Shown piece by piece: positions 25,786 through 34,683 of a stretch of 38,917 nt of DNA (position 1 is its first letter; each line of letters starts with the position of its first letter). The position numbers and the translations under genes were made by a program. Under the pieces are notes generated by a model. It was given only the letters and a program-made list of their open reading frames with translations, had not been told where the DNA came from and ran no database searches. Source of the stretch: an uncultured Burkholderiales bacterium (lineage in GTDB: Bacteria; Pseudomonadota; Gammaproteobacteria; Burkholderiales; Burkholderiaceae_C); NCBI GenBank assembly GCA_937927685.1, contig CALBSC010000053.1:1-38917 (forward strand), read 5' to 3'.

Positions 25786-26603
25786 AGGCTTCCGTCATCG
25801 TGACCACCTACAACCGCCCGGATGCGTTGCAGGCGGTGCTGCGAGGCCTGGCCGCTCAAGAGGATCCGGACTTCGAGGTGGTGGTGGCGGACGACGGGTC
25901 CACGGCAGACACGGCCCAACTCATTCAGACCCTGGCCAACGATTACCCGGTGCCTTTGCGCCATGTCTGGCAGGAGGACCAGGGGTTTCGTGCCGGTGCT
26001 GCTCGTAACCGTGCCTGCGCCCAGGCCAACGGCGATTACTGGATATTTCTGGATGGCGATTGCGTCCCCCTGCCCGACTTCATCGGCGAACACAAGCGGG
26101 TGGCTCAAGCGGGGTGCTTTGTGGCGGGCAATCGCGTGTTGCTCAATGACACCTTCACACACCATGCGCTGACGCAGCAACTCCCGCTACACACCCGCCA
26201 CCGCGGACAGTGGTTGGTGGATCGTCTGGTGGGTCGCATCAACCGCTGGTTGCCCCTGCTCCACGCGGCGGATGGGGCCTGGCGATTGCGCTCACCCGCG
26301 CGATGGCAAGGGGCTCGCACCTGCAACCTGGCCGTTTGGCGTGAAGACTTTGTGGCGGTCAATGGCTTTGATGAAAGCTACGCCGGTTGGGGGCATGAAG
26401 ATGCGGACCTGGCCGTGCGCCTGATTCGTCAAGGGGTGCGCCGCAAAGATGGACGATTTGCGACCGCCGTGCTGCATTTGTGGCATCGAGAAAATGATCG
26501 TTCCCAGCTGGAAGAAAACGTGCAGCGCCTTGACGAGATTATCTCGAGCCAGCGTATCCAAGCTCGCCAAGGGTTGAGCCAGTACGTGGTGGCGACTCAC
26601 TGA
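25782..26603 (+). CDS. GT2 glycosyltransferase with galactosyltransferase-type C-terminal domain
   Basis: A 273-residue enzyme with N-terminal GT-A fold (MKASVIVTTYNRPDAL, DDGSTADT, and DGDCVP as the metal-binding DxD equivalent at about 92-97). The second half (CNLAVWREDFVAVNGFDESYAGWGHEDADLAVRL) is the conserved acceptor/catalytic segment of the glycosyltransferase family 2/27 C-terminal domain. Its ATG lies within the stop of the preceding gene (ATGA). The adjoining core-type and deacetylase genes suggest a role in LPS core or O-antigen assembly. Confidence 0.9.
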   Translation: MKASVIVTTYNRPDALQAVLRGLAAQEDPDFEVVVADDGSTADTAQLIQTLANDYPVPLRHVWQEDQGFRAGAARNRACAQANGDYWIFLDGDCVPLPDFIGEHKRVAQAGCFVAGNRVLLNDTFTHHALTQQLPLHTRHRGQWLVDRLVGRINRWLPLLHAADGAWRLRSPARWQGARTCNLAVWREDFVAVNGFDESYAGWGHEDADLAVRLIRQGVRRKDGRFATAVLHLWHRENDRSQLEENVQRLDEIISSQRIQARQGLSQYVVATH

Positions 26604-26639
26604 ATGACCTGGCCAACGCGATCGCCTCACCCTGACACC

Positions 26640-27365
26640 ATGACTCGGCCCATTCCCATTCTGATGTATCACCAGATTGACGCCTCGCCGGCCAAGGGCA
26701 CGCCCCTCAGAGGCTTGACGGTGACGCCGCAACGCTTTGCTCGCCAAATGGGTTTATTGCGACGCCTGGGCTATCGGGGCGTCAGCATGACCGAACTGGA
26801 ACCGTATTTGCGAGGTGAGCAATCTGGCAAGGTGGTGGGCATCACCTTCGATGACGGCTATCAAAACAACCTGGAGCATGCCCTGCCCGTGTTGCAGCGC
26901 AACGGCTTCAGCGCCACCTGCTATGCAGTCAGCGACCCGTTCGAGGGCCGCAACGCCTGGGACGATGCCATTGGTGTGCCCTCCAAACGCCTGCTCACCC
27001 CGGCTCAGATGCGCGAGTGGGTGCAGGCTGGCATGGACCTGGGGGCCCACACCCGGCATCACGCCGACCTGACCACGCTGGGCCATGCCCAGGCCTGGGA
27101 TGAAATGGCTGGCTGTAAACAAGCGCTGCAAGACATCACCGGCCAGGAAGTTCGTCATTTTTGCTACCCCTACGGGCGGTACACCCCCGAGCATGCCCAG
27201 ATGGCACGAGAGGCCGGCTTCATCACCAGCACCACGACCCGGCGCGGTCGCGCACGCCCAGGCGATGATCTCTATGAATTGCCCCGCGTGCTGATCGCCC
27301 ACAGCAACCACCTGTTGCTGTTTTGGGCCAAAACCCTGCACACCTACGAGGACCGGTACCGATGA
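26640..27365 (+). CDS. Polysaccharide deacetylase (NodB homology, CE4)
   Basis: A 241-residue NodB-domain protein, likely removing N- or O-acetyl groups from a sugar. The catalytic/metal triad is visible: D71-D72 in ITFDDGYQNN, and H137 and H141 in GAHTRHH; RHFCYPYGRY carries motif 3. No signal peptide is seen, so it may work on a cytoplasmic lipid-linked precursor. The ATG at 26640 gives the family start MTRPIPILMYHQI; an in-frame ATG at 26604 adds 12 unlike residues. It ends in an ATGA overlap with the next glycosyltransferase gene. Confidence 0.87.
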   Translation: MTRPIPILMYHQIDASPAKGTPLRGLTVTPQRFARQMGLLRRLGYRGVSMTELEPYLRGEQSGKVVGITFDDGYQNNLEHALPVLQRNGFSATCYAVSDPFEGRNAWDDAIGVPSKRLLTPAQMREWVQAGMDLGAHTRHHADLTTLGHAQAWDEMAGCKQALQDITGQEVRHFCYPYGRYTPEHAQMAREAGFITSTTTRRGRARPGDDLYELPRVLIAHSNHLLLFWAKTLHTYEDRYR

Positions 27366-28516
27366 GCCCCCCGAAGCGGCTGAGGATTGCGGTTCTCAAC
27401 CGACATTTCGGCTACCGGTTTGGTGGGGCCGAGCGTTATGCGGCAGCCATTGCAGAGGAACTGTCAGTGGTACACGAGGTGCACGTATTTGCCCAGGACA
27501 TCGAGCACCACCACCCTGGCATCACCTATCACCCGGTGTCACGCCCCTTCAAGAGGCCGCGCTGGGTCAACCAACTGTGGTTTGCCCTGCAGACCTGGCG
27601 CATGACCCGACGTGGCTTTGACGTGGTGCACTCCCACGAAAATACCTGGCATGGGCATGTGCAAACCGTGCATGTGAGACCCTTTCGTGTCGGTCTGTTT
27701 CATGGCCTATCACCGGTCAAGCGAGCGCTGCGTTGGCTGTCCTTGTTCACCAGCCCGCGGTTGATCACGTATTGGTGCCTGGAGGCCGCACGTTTTGCGA
27801 TGAAACCGGATCGCTGGATCGTGGCCACCTCCGACCATGTGAAACAAGATACCGTGATGGGCTATCCCCACACGGCCCCGGCGATGGCAGTGATTCCCCC
27901 CGGCGTCAATATGCCCGACGAACGCCCGTCCCCCACACAAGCACGAAGGCTATTGCAGTTGCCCGCCCACGTGCCCTTGGCGTTGTTTGTGGGCAATGAT
28001 TTCGACAAGAAAGGGCTGCCTACGCTGCTGCGAGCTCTGGCTTTAGCACCCGGACTTCACCTGGCCGTGGTGGGACAGGGACGCCACCTGGACCGCTACC
28101 GACAGCAGATCGAGGCCTTGGGTTTGGGTTCGCGCGTGCATCTGCTGGGCTCATTGCCCGATGTCTCGCCCGCCTACGCCGCTGCAGACTGGTTGGTCCA
28201 CCCCACCACCGAGGACACCTATGCCATGGTCGTGCTGGAGGCCATGGCAAACGTCTTGCCTGTTGTTGTGTCAAGCGGGCACCACTGCGGCATTGCGGCC
28301 GAATTGACCCACAAGGTGAATGCCTTGATCCTGGACAATCCGCTGGATCACGAGAGGTTGTCCCAGCTGTTGGTGTCGTTGTTGGAAGACACCGCGTTGC
28401 GTGCATCCTTGGCGCAGGCAGGGTTGACCTTTGCCCAAGACCGAACGTGGCGCAAGGCAGCGGCACAGCACGAGGCCCTGTTCCAACGGGTGCTCGCCCA
28501 ACGTGCCGGCGATTGA
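27362..28516 (+). CDS. GT4 family glycosyltransferase
   Basis: A 384-residue GT-B enzyme. The N-terminal domain begins with NRHFGYRFGGAERYAAAIAEEL, a donor-loop type glycine motif. The C-terminal domain has ALFVGNDFDKKGLPTLLRAL, VVGQG, LLGSLPDV and the E-x7-E type element TEDTYAMVVLEAMANVLPVV. It may transfer heptose, glucose or similar in the LPS outer core. Its ATG overlaps the deacetylase stop. The next gene begins 74 bp later, the first real gap in this run. Confidence 0.9.
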   Translation: MSPPKRLRIAVLNRHFGYRFGGAERYAAAIAEELSVVHEVHVFAQDIEHHHPGITYHPVSRPFKRPRWVNQLWFALQTWRMTRRGFDVVHSHENTWHGHVQTVHVRPFRVGLFHGLSPVKRALRWLSLFTSPRLITYWCLEAARFAMKPDRWIVATSDHVKQDTVMGYPHTAPAMAVIPPGVNMPDERPSPTQARRLLQLPAHVPLALFVGNDFDKKGLPTLLRALALAPGLHLAVVGQGRHLDRYRQQIEALGLGSRVHLLGSLPDVSPAYAAADWLVHPTTEDTYAMVVLEAMANVLPVVVSSGHHCGIAAELTHKVNALILDNPLDHERLSQLLVSLLEDTALRASLAQAGLTFAQDRTWRKAAAQHEALFQRVLAQRAGD

Positions 28517-28590
28517 ATGATTCGAACAAGCCTCGGCTTTTAAAATCCCTGATCAACCCAGCATCTGCCTTTCCACCTTTTTCACCCGGC

Positions 28591-29931
28591 ATGCCCCACC
28601 CACGACGTCAACGATGGCTCATCCTGGCCCACGCCTTCAACATGGATGGGCGCGCGTCAAGCCAGACCATCACGGACAAGATTCCGTATCTGCGACAAGC
28701 CGGCATTGAGGTGGTCGTACTGAGCGGTGTGCTGGGGGCACAGGATCAACGCTTTGAGCACCATCGCTTGTGGTCCTCGGGTCCCTCTGGCGTGCGGTTT
28801 GAGATGCGACATGTGTTGCGCCACCAACTGTTGCACCCTGCCCTGTACCGACTCTTGATGACGCTGATCAGCTTGCTGCTGCTACCGGCCATGCTGATCG
28901 AGCGATTGTTCTTTCCCATCGAAAACTCCTGGAGTTGGCGATTCAGCGCAGAGCGGCGCGGTCGTGCGTTGGCACGCCAACAACCCTTCGACCTGATCTA
29001 CTCCACGGGTGGAGCGGTCGCCGCCCATCTGGCTGCGCAACGCTTGCAGCGGGAACTGGGTATTCCCTGGCTGGCCGAGGTTCACGATCCGTTCGTGCAT
29101 CCCGGGACGGTTCCAACGACCCGCCGACAACGATTCTTCGCAGGCGTTGAGACCCTGATCTGCCGACACGCGGATGTGGCCATCTGGTTCACACAGCAGG
29201 CGTTGGACAGCGCGCGCCGGCGAAACCCTGAACTGGGTGAGCGCGGCCATGTCATGCTGCCTGGCGTGGACAGTCCGTTCACAGGGGCCTTGCCGGTGTA
29301 CAGTCCTGGCCCACGACTCGTGATGGGTCATTTCGGGTCGCTTTCAGCCACCCGCACCCTGAAGCCCTTGATGCATGCGTGGCATTGGCTGGAGCAACAT
29401 GAGCCCCAGGTCAGCCAAGACCTGGAGTTACACATTTTTGGCGGCACGCTCGACCACACCTCTGCGCAGTTGGCTGAGCAGTGGGGACTCCACGACCGCA
29501 TTCGACCCTTTGGCCGCATTGAAACAGACCCTATCACCGGTGAATCTGGGCGCAGCCAAGTGTTGAAGCGTATGCGCCAATGTGACGTACTGCTGCTCGT
29601 CCACGGCGAGGATGCTATTTGTGAAGAGTACATTCCATCCAAGGTGTATGAATACCTGTGGATGCAGCGCCCGATTCTGGCCACCGTGCATGACAACCCG
29701 CAAATGGCGGAGATTTTGCGCAGTGAGGGGCATTGGGTAGCGCAGAGCTGTTTGCGTGAAGGGGGCAGCGAGTTGGCGGCGCCGGAGATGGCGCGGCATT
29801 TGAAGGCCTTGTGGGGGCAGTGGCGTGAGAGCGGGTTGGCGGATTCGGGGCGGGTGAGTCCGTACACGACTCGGGCGTCGACCTCGCAGTTGATGGGGTG
29901 GGCTGGCACAATCGGGGCGAATCCATCATGA
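28591..29931 (+). CDS. GT4-like glycosyltransferase
   Basis: A 446-residue protein with GT-B style organisation: RWLILAHAFNMDGRASSQTITDKIPYL near the N-terminus, a hydrophobic helix pair at about 90-112 that may touch the membrane, STGGAVAAHLAA, then a C-terminal domain with GHFGSLSATRTLKPL and the IPSKVYEYLWMQRPILA donor-site segment. It is less typical than its neighbours and could belong to a poorly described family. The ATG at 28591 is chosen; an upstream GTG would overlap the previous gene. Its stop overlaps the next gene's start by ATGA. Confidence 0.75.
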   Translation: MPHPRRQRWLILAHAFNMDGRASSQTITDKIPYLRQAGIEVVVLSGVLGAQDQRFEHHRLWSSGPSGVRFEMRHVLRHQLLHPALYRLLMTLISLLLLPAMLIERLFFPIENSWSWRFSAERRGRALARQQPFDLIYSTGGAVAAHLAAQRLQRELGIPWLAEVHDPFVHPGTVPTTRRQRFFAGVETLICRHADVAIWFTQQALDSARRRNPELGERGHVMLPGVDSPFTGALPVYSPGPRLVMGHFGSLSATRTLKPLMHAWHWLEQHEPQVSQDLELHIFGGTLDHTSAQLAEQWGLHDRIRPFGRIETDPITGESGRSQVLKRMRQCDVLLLVHGEDAICEEYIPSKVYEYLWMQRPILATVHDNPQMAEILRSEGHWVAQSCLREGGSELAAPEMARHLKALWGQWRESGLADSGRVSPYTTRASTSQLMGWAGTIGANPS

Positions 29932-30815
29932 CGTCTCTAGCGCTTTATTGCAAAAGCTACAGCACCGACCTGCGGCGGTTGGTGCGTCTGGCTGAGTCGA
30001 TTCGACAGTTCAATCTCGAGGGGTTGCCGTTTTTCGTCTCAGTTCCAGAGGCCGAACTGCCCTTGTTTCGGGAACATCTGGGGAAATACGACGTCCATCT
30101 GCTGTCCGATTCGGAAATTTTGCGCGCTTCACCGCGTATTGACTTGGCTCAAGTGGCCCACCTTCCCGGCAACGTCTCCCAGCAAATTGTGAAATCGGAA
30201 TTTTGGCGGCTGGGTTTGTCTGATGCTTACGTGTGTCTGGATTCGGATGCTGTCTTCATTCGTCCTTTTGGTCGGGCAGACTTCATGACGGAAGATGGCA
30301 CGCCTTACACGATGTTGGACGAGGCGCATGATTTGCTTGAAGACGCCTTACGCCAAGGACGGAAGCGCGTGGTGACAGACTTCATGCGCGAAGCCGATCA
30401 CGTGCAGGCCTTGATGGGTCGCGCGGGCAGGCGCTACAGCTTTGGGCCGTTTCCTTTGGTGTGGCATCAAGCTGTTTGGCGGAGTCTGGATGAGCAGTTT
30501 CTGCAGCCGAGAGGCATGAGCTTTGCAGATGCTATTGAATTGGCGCCCATTGAATCGCGTTGGTACGGAGAGGCATTGCTGGCTTATCAAGCCGTGGCGT
30601 TGAAGCCGTGTCAGGCGTTGTTCAAGGTGTATCACTACGCTTGGCAACTGGACCAAGACCGTCGTCGCGGGGTGACCGAGGACATGGTTTCGAAGATGTA
30701 TGTGGGCGTGATTTATCAATCTGCTTGGGAGCGGGAGATGGATTGGCCGAGTGAAGGCGGAAGCTGGGCGTCACACCTGAGCCGTCGGCTACGGCGAAAA
30801 CTGGGACGCATCTGA
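29928..30815 (+). CDS. DUF6492-like putative glycosyltransferase
   Basis: A 295-residue protein beginning SLALYCKSYSTDLRRLVRLAESI and carrying FFVSVPEAELPLF, IVKSEFWRLGLSDAYVCLDSDAVF and a conserved WHQ segment in the middle. This pattern resembles the DUF6492 group found in bacterial polysaccharide loci. DSD at about 103-105 could serve as a DxD metal-binding motif of a GT-A fold; activity is unproven. It is coupled to the gene before it by an ATGA overlap and followed after 9 bp by another glycosyltransferase. Confidence 0.7.
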   Translation: MTSLALYCKSYSTDLRRLVRLAESIRQFNLEGLPFFVSVPEAELPLFREHLGKYDVHLLSDSEILRASPRIDLAQVAHLPGNVSQQIVKSEFWRLGLSDAYVCLDSDAVFIRPFGRADFMTEDGTPYTMLDEAHDLLEDALRQGRKRVVTDFMREADHVQALMGRAGRRYSFGPFPLVWHQAVWRSLDEQFLQPRGMSFADAIELAPIESRWYGEALLAYQAVALKPCQALFKVYHYAWQLDQDRRRGVTEDMVSKMYVGVIYQSAWEREMDWPSEGGSWASHLSRRLRRKLGRI

Positions 30816-30824
30816 TCGTTGCCC

Positions 30825-31736
30825 ATGAGCTCCTTGCGTATTTTTATACTGTGCCACAACCGTCCTGATGAGGCTCGAAACGCCATTCTGTCTGTGCTGG
30901 CGCAGACCAGTCCACATTACCATCTCGTCATCTCGGACAACTCGACCGACAACCGCGTCGAGCAAATGATTCGACACGAATTCCCATCGCTGAATTACGT
31001 TCGACGCGTTCCATCAGTTCCCGCGCTCGAGCACTTCAATCGTTGTCTCGAAGAAACCGCTGACACACACGTTTGCTTATTTCACGATGACGATGTGTTG
31101 GCGCCCGATTTTGTCGAGACGATCAAGTCAAGCATCGACAAATATCCCGATGCGATAGCAATTGGATGTAACGCCCGGCTGGATGTACTGGGTAAATTAC
31201 AAGACAGTCCCTCATTTTTATCACTCCATGACGTCGAAGTCATCACCTCGCCCCGCGACTTGGCCAGGCGTTACTTCTCCAGGCATCAATCCGGCATCGC
31301 ACCTTTCCCCGGGTATGTCTACCACCGGCAACGAATTGGCTCTACCCGATTTGTCCCATCCGAGGGAAAGTACTCCGATGTGGCGTGGTTGTTGCGCCTG
31401 TCAGAAATTGGCCTATTGGTCTGGGTGCGACGCCCCCTGATGACTTATCGGATTCATGGAGACAACGATGGCCTTCAGGAATCGAGGATTGACCGGCTCC
31501 ATTTTCTGGCTTTTCTCAAACGTTGTCGCGACAGCCTGGGCCATGAAATCATTGAAGATTACCGCTGCTCGTTCATCTACAAACCGCTGGCTCAGACTCG
31601 AAGTTCAAAACATCTTCAAAGAATCCGTTTGGCCATCCAATTCCTTCGGTTCTACAGTTGGAGACGATATCTTCGTCCAAGCACCTATTGCGCGGCCTTG
31701 AAGCGCTCCGTGGTCAGACGGTGGGGGCGCACATGA
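30825..31736 (+). CDS. GT2 family glycosyltransferase
   Basis: A 303-residue GT-A enzyme. Recognisable are LRIFILCHNRPDEARNAILSVLAQ at the start, SDNSTDN, HDDDVLAP as the metal-binding motif (about 88-95), and LLRLSEIGLLVWVRRPLMTYRIHGDND in the second half. The basic C-terminus suggests association with the membrane. The ATG at 30825 is preferred over a TTG two codons upstream. Its coding region overlaps the next gene by four bases. GC content begins to fall in this gene. Confidence 0.88.
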   Translation: MSSLRIFILCHNRPDEARNAILSVLAQTSPHYHLVISDNSTDNRVEQMIRHEFPSLNYVRRVPSVPALEHFNRCLEETADTHVCLFHDDDVLAPDFVETIKSSIDKYPDAIAIGCNARLDVLGKLQDSPSFLSLHDVEVITSPRDLARRYFSRHQSGIAPFPGYVYHRQRIGSTRFVPSEGKYSDVAWLLRLSEIGLLVWVRRPLMTYRIHGDNDGLQESRIDRLHFLAFLKRCRDSLGHEIIEDYRCSFIYKPLAQTRSSKHLQRIRLAIQFLRFYSWRRYLRPSTYCAALKRSVVRRWGRT

Positions 31737-32749
31737 TTTACGCCAATATCCATGCCGAGGGGCGCAGCAACAACTCCTTGTTTGCGCTAGAGGATACCGT
31801 CCATCGCTTCAACCCCAGCTACACGCCTCGTTTGTTGCGAGAAGTATTGTTGGCACGGGGCATTGAATTGAACACACCGGATGTCAACCAAGATAGGCAA
31901 GTGAGTTTTGACATTCACCTCGAAGCACAGCCATTACAGGCCACGACACGTCCTCGCTATTTGATCGCACTGGAAAACCCGAACATCAATAAACTGAACG
32001 CCAGTCAAGCGTACTGCGCCCACTTTGATCGGGTGTTTGCCTGGGACACTCGCCTGCAGCACTTACAGAATGTGGTGCCCATATTGATCCCCCATCCGAT
32101 GGTGTGGCAGGATTTTCCAGGGCCGGAAGATCGCTCGATTTTCAGTTGTCTGATTAATGCGAATAAAGCATTCAAGGAAGTACTGGACAACGATCTGTAT
32201 GCAGAACGGATACATACGATCCGCTGGTATGAACAAAATGCCCCATCGGAGTTCAAACTCTACGGCCTCGGGTGGGACAAGCAACCACCCGCCTACACAC
32301 CCTCCGGCAGGCTGAGCCGGAGCTTGTTACGCCTGAAATCTCGACTCTTGGGCAGCGCAGCATTTCCGAGTTTCCAAGGCGAGATTCCCGACAAGTCCAG
32401 CGTGCTCCGCCGAGCACGCTTTTCGTATTGCTACGAAAACAGTCGCGATATCCCCAACTACATCACCGAGAAGATGCTGGACAGCCTGGTCTCAGGCTGT
32501 GTGCCCATTTACTGGGGAGCTGACAATGTGCTCGACCTTGTGCCAGCCAACTGCTTCATCGATCGTCGCCATTTCCCCGATACTGCAGCCGTTCATCGCC
32601 ATCTCCTGACGATAGACGATGCAAGCTATGCCGACCTTCAGCAGAGCATTCGGGAGTTCCTGAGTAGCGAAACGGCTCAGAACTTCAGTTCAACCAGGGT
32701 TGTGAATACCATTGTGGATCATATTTGCCATGATATTCAACTGCATTAG
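31733..32749 (+). CDS. GT10 fucosyltransferase-like glycosyltransferase
   Basis: A 338-residue protein whose C-terminal half has the GT10 (alpha-1,3/1,4-fucosyltransferase) signature: SYCYENSRDIPNYITEKMLD followed by SLVSGCVPIYWGADNV (about 231-265), including the E235-N236 and E246-K247 pairs that bind GDP-sugar in characterised members. The N-terminal half is the variable acceptor domain. The likely donor is GDP-fucose, or a related GDP-deoxysugar, but no genes for making it are in the window. The start overlaps the upstream stop by ATGA. Its own TAG stop lies in the loop of a perfect hairpin. Confidence 0.85.
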   Translation: MIYANIHAEGRSNNSLFALEDTVHRFNPSYTPRLLREVLLARGIELNTPDVNQDRQVSFDIHLEAQPLQATTRPRYLIALENPNINKLNASQAYCAHFDRVFAWDTRLQHLQNVVPILIPHPMVWQDFPGPEDRSIFSCLINANKAFKEVLDNDLYAERIHTIRWYEQNAPSEFKLYGLGWDKQPPAYTPSGRLSRSLLRLKSRLLGSAAFPSFQGEIPDKSSVLRRARFSYCYENSRDIPNYITEKMLDSLVSGCVPIYWGADNVLDLVPANCFIDRRHFPDTAAVHRHLLTIDDASYADLQQSIREFLSSETAQNFSSTRVVNTIVDHICHDIQLH

Positions 32750-32757
32750 TGCAGTTG
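32738..32757 (+). other. Perfect 8-bp hairpin with the stop codon in its loop
   Basis: CAACTGCA-TTAG-TGCAGTTG spans the end of the GT10 gene, so the TAG stop sits in the tetraloop. No U-run follows, so simple intrinsic termination is not supported. It separates the glycosyltransferase genes from the rfb genes. Confidence 0.5.
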
Positions 32758-32808
32758 CTATCATGACGACGACTTCGAATAACACCCCACCCAAACTAAA
32801 AATACCCT

Positions 32809-33582
32809 ATGAAAGCAGTCATCTTAGCTGGAGGCCTTGGAACTCGAATCTCGGAAGAGACGCACCTCAAGCCAAAGCCCATGATTGAACTGGGAGGGAA
32901 ACCCATTCTTTGGCACATCATGAAGATCTACTCTCATCATGGGATCAATGACTTCATCATCTGCTGTGGCTACAAGGGCTACATCATCAAAGAGTACTTT
33001 GCCAATTACTTTCTGCACATGTCCGACGTCACGTTTGACATGAGCAACAACAGCATGCAGGTACACCAGCAAAGTGCAGAACCCTGGCGCGTGACCTTGG
33101 TTGACACGGGCGAGAGCACCATGACAGGCGGTCGACTCAAACGCGTATTACCTTATTTGAAGGATGAAGACGCTTTTTGCTTCACCTATGGAGACGGGGT
33201 CAGTGACATTGACATCACCCAGCTCATCGCCTATCACAGGGCCCAGAAGGTGCAGGCCACCCTGACAGCCACCTTCCCGCCGGGGCGCTTTGGTGCGCTC
33301 GACCTGGATGGCAAGAAGGTGCGAAGCTTCAAGGAAAAACCTCAGGGCGATGGAAACATGATCAACGGGGGATTTTTCGTTTTATCGCCCAGCGTCATTG
33401 ACTACATTGATGGAGATCACTGTGTATGGGAGCGCGAGCCTCTGGAAACCTTGGCCCAAGAGGGGCAACTGGCCGCCTACCAACATCAAGGCTTTTGGCA
33501 GCCCATGGACACCCTGCGTGACAAGACTTTCCTGGAAGAGTTATGGGTCAATGGCCAAGCGCCTTGGAAGGTGTGGGCATGA
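32809..33582 (+). CDS. rfbF: Glucose-1-phosphate cytidylyltransferase
   Basis: Makes CDP-glucose from CTP and glucose-1-phosphate, the entry to CDP-3,6-dideoxyhexoses. The 257-residue protein has the nucleotidyltransferase signature LAGGLGTRISEETHLKPKPM (6-25), the GYKG and YGDGVSDI segments with a metal-binding Asp, FKEKPQGDGNMINGGFFV and the C-terminal WQPMDTLRDK. These are characteristic of RfbF/DdhA. It opens a new cluster after a 59-bp gap and overlaps rfbG by four bases. Confidence 0.96.
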   Translation: MKAVILAGGLGTRISEETHLKPKPMIELGGKPILWHIMKIYSHHGINDFIICCGYKGYIIKEYFANYFLHMSDVTFDMSNNSMQVHQQSAEPWRVTLVDTGESTMTGGRLKRVLPYLKDEDAFCFTYGDGVSDIDITQLIAYHRAQKVQATLTATFPPGRFGALDLDGKKVRSFKEKPQGDGNMINGGFFVLSPSVIDYIDGDHCVWEREPLETLAQEGQLAAYQHQGFWQPMDTLRDKTFLEELWVNGQAPWKVWA

Positions 33583-34679
33583 ATCCAGCTTTTTGGCATA
33601 ACAAGCGCATCTTTCTCACTGGCCACACCGGTTTCAAGGGGGGCTGGCTCAGTTTGTGGCTTCAGCAACTGGGTGCGCAGGTTACTGGTTATGCCTTACC
33701 GGCGCCCACCCAGCCCAGCTTGTTTGAGAAGGCCCGAGTTGCCGAGTGCATGACATCCATCCTTGGAGACATTCGTGACGCCTCTGCACTGAATAAAGCC
33801 ATGCAAGATGCTGCGCCGGACATAGTCATTCACATGGCGGCACAACCCCTGGTTCGACGCTCGTATGTAGATCCCGTTGAGACATACTCAACCAACGTGA
33901 TGGGCACGGTCCACTTGCTCGAAAGTGTTCGCCAATGCACCTCTGTTCGATCAGTCGTCAATGTCACCACCGACAAATGCTACGAAAACCAGGAGTGGGT
34001 CTGGCCTTACCGGGAAAATGAGCCCATGGGGGGCCATGACCCTTACAGCAGCAGTAAAGGTTGCTCGGAGTTGGTGACCTCTTCCTATCGAAATTCCTTC
34101 TTCAATTCCAATCTTTATGCGCAACACGGCGTCGCACTGGCCAGCGCGCGGGCTGGCAATGTGATTGGTGGTGGTGACTGGGCTTCTGACCGTCTGGTGC
34201 CCGACATCCTGTCCTCATTCACGCAGGGCCATCCCGTCGTGATCCGAAGTCCGAATGCCATTCGCCCCTGGCAGCACGTACTTGAACCGCTTCGCGGCTA
34301 TCTCACCCTAGCGGAACGGCTCTATACCGACGGTACCAGTTTTGCAGAGGCATTTAACTTTGGTCCGCGTTCAGATGATGCGCAACCTGTTCAATGGATC
34401 GTGGACAAACTCGTCAAGCTGTGGGGCAGTAACGCCTCATGGAGGCTGGATGCCTCTGAGCAACCCCATGAAGCCATGTTTTTGAAACTGGATATTTCAA
34501 AGGTGGCCCATCGACTCGGCTGGCACCCCGCATTGAATCTGGAGCAGGCGTTGCAATTGACGGTTGAGTGGGCCCAAGGCTTGCACAACGATACAGACAT
34601 GCGGGCACTGACACTGGGGCAAATTACAGCTTATCAAGCGATGACCTGTACCCCCCCAGACTCAAAACAGAGACAATAA
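33579..34679 (+). CDS. rfbG: CDP-glucose 4,6-dehydratase
   Basis: NAD-dependent SDR enzyme converting CDP-glucose to CDP-4-keto-6-deoxyglucose. The 366 residues include the Rossmann motif GHTGFKGGW (15-23), the NVTTDKCYEN segment characteristic of RfbG, and the catalytic Tyr-Lys in DPYSSSKGCSELV. The region AGNVIGGGDWASDRLVPD also matches. The ATG at 33579 overlaps the rfbF stop and gives the normal start, while the longer in-frame reading from 33543 lies in rfbF. rfbH follows 4 bp downstream. Confidence 0.96.
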   Translation: MNPAFWHNKRIFLTGHTGFKGGWLSLWLQQLGAQVTGYALPAPTQPSLFEKARVAECMTSILGDIRDASALNKAMQDAAPDIVIHMAAQPLVRRSYVDPVETYSTNVMGTVHLLESVRQCTSVRSVVNVTTDKCYENQEWVWPYRENEPMGGHDPYSSSKGCSELVTSSYRNSFFNSNLYAQHGVALASARAGNVIGGGDWASDRLVPDILSSFTQGHPVVIRSPNAIRPWQHVLEPLRGYLTLAERLYTDGTSFAEAFNFGPRSDDAQPVQWIVDKLVKLWGSNASWRLDASEQPHEAMFLKLDISKVAHRLGWHPALNLEQALQLTVEWAQGLHNDTDMRALTLGQITAYQAMTCTPPDSKQRQ

Positions 34680-34683
34680 AACC

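Noticed and set aside
28513..28546. Promoter TTGAAT/TAAAAT before the glycosyltransferase at 28591
   Set aside because: The hexamers are 22 bp apart, too far for a normal promoter.
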